Assembly: GCA_934754505.1 (NCBI GenBank)
Contig: CAKVIE010000017.1
Location: 1 to 46,202, forward strand
Origin: an uncultured Candidatus Melainabacteria bacterium
GTDB taxonomy: Bacteria > Cyanobacteriota > Vampirovibrionia > Gastranaerophilales > Gastranaerophilaceae
Reading direction: 5' to 3'
DNA length: 46,202 bases
The position numbers and the translations under genes were made by a program. How positions within the stretch are numbered: the stretch's first letter is position 1; the number at the start of each line of letters is the position of its first letter. The notes under the pieces are model-generated. The model did not search any database, was not told the DNA's origin, and worked only from the letters and a program-made list of their open reading frames with translations. Below, piece after piece: positions 40,082-46,202 of the stretch.

Positions 40082-42325
40082 TTAAAATCTTTCATTCTGA
40101 TTTAAGTATTCATCGGCTTCTTCAACTATCATATTTCTAATTCCTTGAGAATCGTCATTGATGTCCTCTTTGTTAATATCTTCAATAAGTTTGTCCTCGA
40201 TAATTTTCAAATATTCTTCATATTCTTTTTCAAATCTCAAACTTGATTCTCTGACAATTGCACCTATCAATTCTATTTTTGAATTTCTGATAATTGTCAT
40301 TATCCGTTTTAAAACAGAATAAGTAACAGTTTTGTGTAAAAGTAAAATAACCCCGTCACTCAATTTTGAAATAACAACAAATTCAGGAGTAAGCAAAACA
40401 GGTCCGACATCTATGAAAACACAATCATAATGTTTTTTCAAAACCTCTATAACAGCTTTAAAAGCAGGCGTTCCGAAAAAATCGTACGGTTCAAAAATGT
40501 TACTTGTATTCATTAAATAATGAACACCATGTTTACAAGTCGAAACAGCATCTAAAACCTCCTGCTCAATATTCGCATTGGGATCAACTCGCAGCTGACG
40601 TCCGATTGACAAAATTAAATCCGAAAATTCTGTTTTAATATCAATTTTTGATGCAAAATCTTTGAAAACAGTAGGATTTTTGAAGTCACAATCTAAAAAT
40701 ACCGTCGAATAACCCAAAGAATTAAATCTGTGAGTGATGAAATGCAATATGTTCGAACGGTGCTTTTTTAAACTTGAAGATGAAAAAGTCAAAACTTTCT
40801 TGTTTTGGTGTAAACATTTCAATTTAATATGAGAGATAACATTTTCCTCTGCAATTTTACAAATTGTTTCTCTCTGTCTGTCGGATATAACATTGTTAAT
40901 CCAAGGAATAGCACCGACAATCGGCATTCCGGTAATAGCTTCTATATCATAAATGCTATCGCAGACATTTTCAAACAATGCTTTTAAAAATACTAAGAAT
41001 GTTCCCAACGTAAAACCAAACATCAGACTCATTATTAAAACTTGAATCGGCGTAGGGAAAGATTGCTTTATCGGTAATTCCGGACTATCAACCGTAATAA
41101 CATTACTTACTGATTCCGATTCCTTTAAATTTGCTTCTATCTGTTTTTCTCTCAATTCGGCATATGCTGCTGATAAAACCTTTTCTTCCTGTTCCAAATG
41201 CGAAAGGGTATATTTCTGTTCCGGAATTTTTATTTGATCTGCATTAATTTTTTTCAAGGTTTCTTTTAAGGCCTTTTCTTGAGCTTGATAGCCCATTAAC
41301 TGCATTTGCTTTTGAGCCATTGTATCAACCAAATCTTCTCTTACGGCATCAAAAATAGCTCTGTTACTGTTTACAGAATTTCCGACAGACATCGTTATTT
41401 GAGCTCGAATTTGCTTTTTAAGCTCGTTGATTTTGGCTCTCTGTGCAACTACTTTCGGGTTTGTATCTGCCAATTTAACCAAATCATATTCCAAAGCCTG
41501 AGTTTCTCTGTTCAAATCTTGTCTTAATTGTTCCAAAACCTTGTTACCCGAACCGATTGCAACTGCATTAACGGCATCTTTTGTATTTAAGGATAATTGT
41601 TTTTGTAATTCTCTGACCGCAGCTCGATTATGCTTTATATTTGCCTGAACATCTGCTATTTTGTTCTCGGTATCCATTTTCTGCTCTACAAGTCTTTGAG
41701 ATTGCTGGTCTATGTCTATCGCAAGATTATCTGTCTTATAATTTCTAATTTGTTCTCTTACATTCTCTAATTTGCTTTTTATTTGCTGAATTTGAGTATC
41801 AATATAAATACGACGGGCATGGCTGATTTTTCCGTTTATATTACGGTTCGTTTTTTCATATTCTTCCAAAATCTTTCTCAGCGTGAATTGTGCCTGAGCA
41901 GGTGTCTGCCCTTTCGTCGAAAGTATCAAAATATCGGTGTTCGGCTTTTGTTTAACAACTATATCAATTTTTCTGTAATCAGGTTTTTTAAATCCGGCTT
42001 TTCTTTGCTCCTCCGCAACAATTTTAAGAAGATTTTCTGATTTTATAATTTCTATTTGGGTTAGAAGTGGATTACCTGCACTTGTTAAAGATGACAAATT
42101 ACTTGTTTCATTAAGCTGTGAAACAAAATTCTTTGTTTCCAAATCTTTTATCCAAATTTTTGCATGAGATTCATATTGCGGCTTATAAAACGCAATCAAA
42201 TAAATCAGAGTCCAAACAAAAATAATTATCATAACATTTATAATAATTTTTGAATTTTCACGAAAACTTCTGAAAAATCTGTTTTTATGGATAACATTTA
42301 ATATATCAAAATCGTAATCTAACAT
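40082..42325 (-). CDS. Wzc/Wzz-like chain-length determinant with degenerate kinase domain
   Basis: 747 aa. N-terminal Wzz domain with membrane helix near 30-48 (VMIIIFVWTLIYLIAF), long coiled coil (about 165-400), PIKQSFPTPIQVLIMSLMFG as the second membrane region, then a BY-kinase-like domain. Walker A', VFLDCDFKNPTV, and Walker B, VFIDVGPVLL, are visible, but where Walker A should read GEGKST it has SSSLKKHRSN, with the Gly-Lys lost. The C-terminal tail has no Tyr cluster. It probably sets chain length and gates export without tyrosine kinase activity. Start overlaps the wza stop (TAATG). Confidence 0.88.
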   Translation of the reverse strand: MLDYDFDILNVIHKNRFFRSFRENSKIIINVMIIIFVWTLIYLIAFYKPQYESHAKIWIKDLETKNFVSQLNETSNLSSLTSAGNPLLTQIEIIKSENLLKIVAEEQRKAGFKKPDYRKIDIVVKQKPNTDILILSTKGQTPAQAQFTLRKILEEYEKTNRNINGKISHARRIYIDTQIQQIKSKLENVREQIRNYKTDNLAIDIDQQSQRLVEQKMDTENKIADVQANIKHNRAAVRELQKQLSLNTKDAVNAVAIGSGNKVLEQLRQDLNRETQALEYDLVKLADTNPKVVAQRAKINELKKQIRAQITMSVGNSVNSNRAIFDAVREDLVDTMAQKQMQLMGYQAQEKALKETLKKINADQIKIPEQKYTLSHLEQEEKVLSAAYAELREKQIEANLKESESVSNVITVDSPELPIKQSFPTPIQVLIMSLMFGFTLGTFLVFLKALFENVCDSIYDIEAITGMPIVGAIPWINNVISDRQRETICKIAEENVISHIKLKCLHQNKKVLTFSSSSLKKHRSNILHFITHRFNSLGYSTVFLDCDFKNPTVFKDFASKIDIKTEFSDLILSIGRQLRVDPNANIEQEVLDAVSTCKHGVHYLMNTSNIFEPYDFFGTPAFKAVIEVLKKHYDCVFIDVGPVLLTPEFVVISKLSDGVILLLHKTVTYSVLKRIMTIIRNSKIELIGAIVRESSLRFEKEYEEYLKIIEDKLIEDINKEDINDDSQGIRNMIVEEADEYLNQNERF

Positions 42326-43467
42326 TAGTAACCCACCTTAACCTGATATCTGCGAGGATCAAACATTAAATAACCGTTGTTATAAGCATTTGCGAAGGTG
42401 TTAAACGGCAAAATTATCTTATACAAAGCCTCAAACGACTTTCCGATAAGAGGTCTTGCCTTTTCGGGAACATAAACTATATCGTTCGGCATAACCGTAA
42501 CATCAGTCGTCATCGGGTTAACTACCTTTGTAACCAATTTACCCGAAGCATCAGGTCTGCTCAAATATACTTTTGACGGAGCATAAGCCGCATCTTCCAA
42601 ATATCCGCCTGCACCCATAATCGCCGAATTTAACGAGATTGAAGCGTTATTTTCAAGCTTTATTATTCCGGGGTGGTTAACATATCCGAAAACCTTTACG
42701 GGAACATATCTCGGGCTAAAATTAGAGGTTATGTATTTTTTATAAATTTCATCACTTACAGCAAGCGGCGTTTTCAATTTCGGAACATAAATCACATCGC
42801 CTTCTCGCAAAACAACATCTTGTGTCATATCACCGGAATCAAGAATTTTAAGCAAATTAACCTCAAATTCTTCGTGTGTTTTACTGTTTTTAATTTGAAT
42901 ATGCTCAAAATCCGAATCGAACTTCGCTCCGCCTGCAGCAATCAATACGTTTGACAAAAGCGGAGATTTTCTCTCTATTTGTTTAACACTCAATTCTTGC
43001 GTCGAAAAAGGCGTACCTATATTCGCATCCATATTCAACTCAAAACTTCCGGGGGTTGTAACATTACCTCTGACGTAAGCTACGAAAGGCTTTAATTGGT
43101 CTAATCTTATGGTAACTTGAGGATTTCTTAAATAATATTTGTACTTTTCAACCAAAATATCATGCAATTCACCTATCGTTTTGCCTTGAATATAAAAAGG
43201 TCCTAACGGAGCAATAACTATATTTCCGTCAGGTTGAACCTTGATTTTTTCCTGTGTATATTCAGGACAGTCAAAAACATAAATACTCAACGTGTCGTTT
43301 GTTCCGAGTAAATATTTTCTGTTAATCTGTGAAACAACATTTTGGTCTGACAAATTCGTAATCCTGCTTTGCAATGCCGAATTTTCCTCTATTGCAAAAG
43401 CACTCTGACCAAAAATAAAATTAACTGTTATTAATACAAAAATTATAAAAAAATTCTTAACTTCCAT
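42325..43467 (-). CDS. Wza-like polysaccharide export protein
   Basis: 380 aa from the ATG at 43467, which gives a good signal peptide (KNFFIIFVLITVNFIFGQSAFA); a TTG at 43503 with GGAG upstream is an alternative, but a TATAAT sits right in front of it. A poly-saccharide export (PES) domain (LGTNDTLSIYVFDCPEYT, VQPDGNIVIAPLGPFYIQG) is followed by two or three SLBB domains (FVAYVRGNVTTPGSFELN, VKVFGYVNHPGIIKLE). No lipobox Cys, unlike E. coli Wza. Forms the outer-membrane export channel with the Wzc-like protein. Confidence 0.9.
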   Translation of the reverse strand: MEVKNFFIIFVLITVNFIFGQSAFAIEENSALQSRITNLSDQNVVSQINRKYLLGTNDTLSIYVFDCPEYTQEKIKVQPDGNIVIAPLGPFYIQGKTIGELHDILVEKYKYYLRNPQVTIRLDQLKPFVAYVRGNVTTPGSFELNMDANIGTPFSTQELSVKQIERKSPLLSNVLIAAGGAKFDSDFEHIQIKNSKTHEEFEVNLLKILDSGDMTQDVVLREGDVIYVPKLKTPLAVSDEIYKKYITSNFSPRYVPVKVFGYVNHPGIIKLENNASISLNSAIMGAGGYLEDAAYAPSKVYLSRPDASGKLVTKVVNPMTTDVTVMPNDIVYVPEKARPLIGKSFEALYKIILPFNTFANAYNNGYLMFDPRRYQVKVGY

Positions 43468-43585
43468 ACTTATCACAAAATTAATGCTCGACTTTATGTA
43501 CAAAATTATACTCCAAAGGTATATTTTTCTCTTATTTTTTTAAAAAATTTTTACAAATTGAACAAATTTTCCCGAAAAAAATTGA

Positions 43586-43607
43586 TTTTTTGACTTTAAA
43601 TGCTATA
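43586..43607 (+). promoter_or_regulatory. candidate promoter for the gene at 43684
   Basis: TATAAT at about 43602..43607 with a TTGATT about 16 nt upstream, an ordinary sigma70-like arrangement. A closer TTGACT with only 8 nt spacing is unlikely to be the -35. Confidence 0.35.
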
Positions 43608-43683
43608 ATACAGCCGTATTTTGGAGATAAATTATTTTACTCAAAAAATACACAGTAGAAATATTAATAACGAGTGTTGAAAA

Positions 43684-44040
43684 ATGGATAATTTTAATCA
43701 CGGCAACAAGCCACAAGAAAAAAATTCATCATTTGAAACAAATCATAAAAATGTGAAAATTTCCGACTTTTTCGGCAATTTTGTGCATGAACTGATTACA
43801 TACTCTCATAAAATATTCTGTCACAAAAACGGAAAAATCGGATATTATGACGATTTTGAAAATACTGCAAACAAAAAATATCAGCTTATGAATGCGGAAG
43901 TTTCAGCTTTAAAAGAACATAAATCCGAAAGCCAAAAACAAATGAAGGAGTACATAAAAAAAGTCAAACAGCTTAATTTGCTTGAAGTACAGGTTAAACT
44001 CGCCCAAATAAAACAAAACAAAACAAAAAAAAATTTTTAA
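43684..44040 (+). CDS. hypothetical coiled-coil protein
   Basis: 118 aa. The first half is polar (NHGNKPQEKNSSFETNH) with one mixed segment (FFGNFVHELITYSHKIFCHKNG). From residue 60 a charged helix with heptad spacing (YQLMNAEVSALKEHKSESQK) predicts a coiled coil. No family recognised. It lies between wza and the wecC-like gene. The start codon is preceded by GAGTGTTGAAAA, a poor RBS. Confidence 0.55.
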   Translation: MDNFNHGNKPQEKNSSFETNHKNVKISDFFGNFVHELITYSHKIFCHKNGKIGYYDDFENTANKKYQLMNAEVSALKEHKSESQKQMKEYIKKVKQLNLLEVQVKLAQIKQNKTKKNF

Positions 44041-44161
44041 AATTTTGGAAAAGACACGACTAATCCTTAAATGCAAAAGGGTTATGTAAAAAAAAAGTTT
44101 ATGATATATTTTTATCACAAAAGGCTTTTTGTCTTTATATCAAAGAAACAGGAAAGATAAC

Positions 44162-45409
44162 ATGAAAAAGAAAGTTGCAATAATCGGACTCGGGTACATA
44201 GGGCTGCCGACGGCTGTATTTTTTGCCCTAAAAGGCATTGAAGCAGCAGGTGCAGACATAAATCCGAAAACAGTTGAAAAAGTTAATAACGGCGAAAATC
44301 CTATTTTTGAACCGACTTTAGATGATATGGTAAAACAAGCTGTTTCAAGCAAAAAACTTCGAGCAGCAACTGTTCCTGAACAAGCCGATGCTTTTATAAT
44401 AGCCGTTCCGACACCTTTCAAAGAAAATCACGAGCCTGATATTTCTTATGTTTTAAATGCCGTTGAAAGCATTGCAAACGTCGTGAAAAGAGGAGATATA
44501 ATCATACTTGAATCAACCTCTCCGGTCGGAACAACCGAAATTATTGCAAAAAAATTACAAGAACTTCGTCCTGATTTAAAAATTCCGACAAACTCTGACG
44601 AGGACGGCGAAATATTTATTTCATACTGCCCTGAAAGAATGATTCCCGGAAATGTTTTTGAGCTTATCAAAAACGACCGAATAATCGGTGGTATAAACGA
44701 AAAATCAGCTTTAGAAACAAAAAAAATCTATGAATTAATAATCGAAGGTCAAATCTTTTGCACAAACTCTCGAACAGCAGAAATGTCCAAACTCACCGAA
44801 AATTCCTTCAGAGATGTAAATATCGCATTTGCAAACGAACTCTCGATTATCTGTGACAAAATCGGAATAAACGTATTTGAATTAATAAAATTGGCAAACC
44901 ATCACCCGAGAGTAAATATTTTGACCCCGAGCTGCGGTGTAGGCGGACATTGTATCGCTGTTGACCCTTGGTTTATCATAAGCCAAACTCCCGAACAATC
45001 AAAACTTCTCCATACCGCAAGGCTTATCAACGATTACAAGCCGCAATTCGTTTTGGGTAAAGTTGATGAAAAAGTCAACGAGCTTATTTCAAACGGAAAA
45101 TCAATCAATGAAATAAAAATAGCTTGTCTTGGATTAAGCTTTAAGCCGAATATCGACGATTTGCGAGAAAGTCCAGCTATAAAAATTGCCTCGATTTTAT
45201 CTCAAAAATACCCGAACGTTATTTCTGTCGAACCTCATATCAAAGAACTTCCCGAAAAATATAAAAATTCGGGCATAAAACTTGAGTCAATCAAAAAAGC
45301 TCTGACAGCAGACATAATTGTTCCGCTCGTAAAACATAAAGCCTTTATAAATCTCGATTTACAAGATATCAAAGAAAAATTGGTTGACTATATCGGTTTA
45401 AATCAATAA
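44162..45409 (+). CDS. wecC: UDP-N-acetyl-D-mannosamine dehydrogenase (WecC-type)
   Basis: 415 aa from the ATG at 44162 (RBS AGGAAAG; the frame upstream is polar filler). Rossmann motif IIGLGYIGLPTAVFFA, VPTPFKENHEPDISYV, ESTSPVGTTE, YCPERMIPGNVFELI, the catalytic GVGGHCIAVDPWF with Cys, and LSFKPNIDDLRESPA. It oxidises UDP-ManNAc to UDP-ManNAcA with NAD+. The EPER-like CPERMIPG and VGGHCI-V-DPWF signatures favour WecC over WbpA-type enzymes. It fits with the WecG/TagA-family transferase at 39312..40076. Confidence 0.92.
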   Translation: MKKKVAIIGLGYIGLPTAVFFALKGIEAAGADINPKTVEKVNNGENPIFEPTLDDMVKQAVSSKKLRAATVPEQADAFIIAVPTPFKENHEPDISYVLNAVESIANVVKRGDIIILESTSPVGTTEIIAKKLQELRPDLKIPTNSDEDGEIFISYCPERMIPGNVFELIKNDRIIGGINEKSALETKKIYELIIEGQIFCTNSRTAEMSKLTENSFRDVNIAFANELSIICDKIGINVFELIKLANHHPRVNILTPSCGVGGHCIAVDPWFIISQTPEQSKLLHTARLINDYKPQFVLGKVDEKVNELISNGKSINEIKIACLGLSFKPNIDDLRESPAIKIASILSQKYPNVISVEPHIKELPEKYKNSGIKLESIKKALTADIIVPLVKHKAFINLDLQDIKEKLVDYIGLNQ

Positions 45410-45438
45410 TAGAAAATATTTTTAGCTCTATTGAAAAA

Positions 45439-45636
45439 TTATTCTTCTTGAGCTTTATTTTCTTCTTGATTTTCAATTTCGTCATGAACATCGGCTTCTT
45501 CGCCATTTTGAGCTTTTGCACGCATTTTTTGAATTTTTTCCTTATTCAAAACTTTCGGCTTCATAATGCCGTTTAATTCTTTTGAAAGAGTTACCTTAAT
45601 AATTACTGATATAATATCTCCTATTTTTAATTGCAT
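45439..45636 (-). CDS. small hypothetical protein with acidic tail
   Basis: 65 aa. A short N-terminal beta/hydrophobic part (LKIGDIISVIIKVTL) is followed by a basic stretch (KPKVLNKEKIQKMRAK) and a Glu-rich tail (NQEENKAQEE). The RBS is weak and no relatives are recognised. It lies just downstream of a decayed gene on the same strand and could be a real small protein or a leftover. Confidence 0.35.
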   Translation of the reverse strand: MQLKIGDIISVIIKVTLSKELNGIMKPKVLNKEKIQKMRAKAQNGEEADVHDEIENQEENKAQEE

Positions 45637-45663
45637 CAGCTTAATCTTTACCGTTTTTCATTC

Positions 45664-46130
45664 CTATTTCTTCCGCAAGCCGCTCACTGTTGACAACATT
45701 TTTCCGCCGCAGCAGCAACAAGATACATCTTCAAATTTTTTCGGAACAAAATCACCTGTCGAGCAATGAAAACCGAAAGAAACTGATTTTCCTACTAAAA
45801 AATATAAACAAAGTGCATCTTCCGAAGAAAGTGCTTCTGTTTGTTTAGGCGGAATTGATTGAGGTTCTGCCTTTTTATCAACATTTTAAATCGGTTTCAC
45901 GGCCGAATTAAAATTAATTGAACAATCATAATTTATTGTCTTTTTAACGTTATAAATCGTTTTCCCCTTATAATCTCCATAAAACTAAAGATAATTTATC
46001 GTTTTTAATAGTGATTGTTTTTGTCTTACCGTTGTCAATTTTATCCAAAGAAATATCAACAATACCCGCACCGTCAAAGACAGCATTTACACCAGTTCTC
46101 GTAAAATCGATATTAATACGTTTATAACAA
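45664..46130 (-). pseudogene. decayed gene with Cys-rich C-terminus
   Basis: No intact frame covers this 560-nt stretch, but coding sequence is recognisable on the minus strand. One frame reads TGVNAVFDGAGIVDISLDKI up to about 45990; a +1 shift then gives FYGDYKGKTIYNVKKTINYD, which hits an in-frame TAA near 45890 and continues as KAEPQSIPPKQTEALS and finally DVSCCCCGGKMLSTVSG to the stop at 45664. One frameshift and one nonsense change are thus needed. The 5' end is cut off by a terminator hairpin and no start is present. Family unknown; four consecutive Cys are unusual. Confidence 0.6.
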
Positions 46131-46132
46131 CA

Positions 46133-46158
46133 CAAAAAAAAGCCCTCGACTGAGGGCT
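46133..46158 (-). terminator. rho-independent terminator
   Basis: Minus strand stem AGCCCTC / GAGGGCT with loop AGTC, followed by T8. It would end a gene located to the right of the window. Confidence 0.75.
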
Positions 46159-46202
46159 GTACTTTTAATTAGAGAGAGATAGAGAGAAAATAGTTTGTTT
46201 AA

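Noticed and set aside
1..46202. CRISPR array, tRNA or rRNA genes
   Set aside because: No regularly spaced repeats, cloverleaf or rRNA-like sequence was recognised by eye.

Overview
The window looks like a contig from an AT-rich, diderm-type bacterium using the standard code (TGA is a stop). Diderm evidence: a two-partner-secretion type outer-membrane pore (28879..30618), a Wza-like export protein (42325..43467) and a Wzx/Wzy/Wzc-type capsule cluster. Very low GC, these genes and a LexA/UmuC pair fit a gut non-photosynthetic cyanobacterium (Melainabacteria/Gastranaerophilales); that lineage call is a guess.

Left part, about 1..18970, is an accessory island with defence-island character. It holds two DnaB-C-terminal-like ATPases plus a fragment of a third, a calcineurin-like phosphatase, two PD-(D/E)XK (PDDEXK_4-like) nucleases (one frameshifted), two mini SMC/ABC-like ATPases, two HTH-WYL regulators, a four-gene operon ending in a divergent FtsZ/tubulin-like protein, a membrane protein coupled to a J-domain protein, an ADP-ribosylglycohydrolase, a uracil-DNA-glycosylase-like protein, a retron-type reverse transcriptase (RT) translationally coupled to one of the DnaB-like ATPases, and a double-AAA+ ATPase. 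Several gene types occur once in each half of the island. Two structured RNAs are predicted: a free-standing RNA of about 110 nt at 12980..13094, and a multi-hairpin RNA just downstream of the RT at 15907..16064.

The most striking signal is a tripartite promoter element, CGWC-N5-TTGACR-N11-TATAAT, found with constant spacing at ten or eleven places in front of island genes on both strands. I did not see it in front of genes right of 19 kb. The 11-bp gap is too short for an ordinary housekeeping promoter, and the CGWC and GWCG boxes form a dyad, so it may be an activator site or an alternative-sigma promoter that makes the island one regulon. The two WYL proteins are obvious candidate regulators.

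Middle part, 19.0..31.7 kb: tsaD, a small exported protein, a lexA-umuC SOS locus with a LexA-type operator inside the lexA promoter, a decayed glycosyltransferase-like gene, ugd, a TPR protein, a Gly-rich small protein followed by two radical SAM genes, a TpsB-like outer-membrane pore and an exported glycine-zipper protein.

Right part, 31.8..46.2 kb: an exopolysaccharide locus. A sugar-phosphate transferase initiates; the minus-strand operon 43467..33099 encodes Wza, Wzc-like, WecG/TagA-type GT, Wzy/ligase-like, Wzx, GT4, acetyltransferase, GT4 and an alpha/alpha-barrel protein; Ugd and WecC-type dehydrogenases supply UDP-uronic acids. The window ends in a decayed Cys-rich gene. No tRNA, rRNA, CRISPR array or transposase gene was seen.
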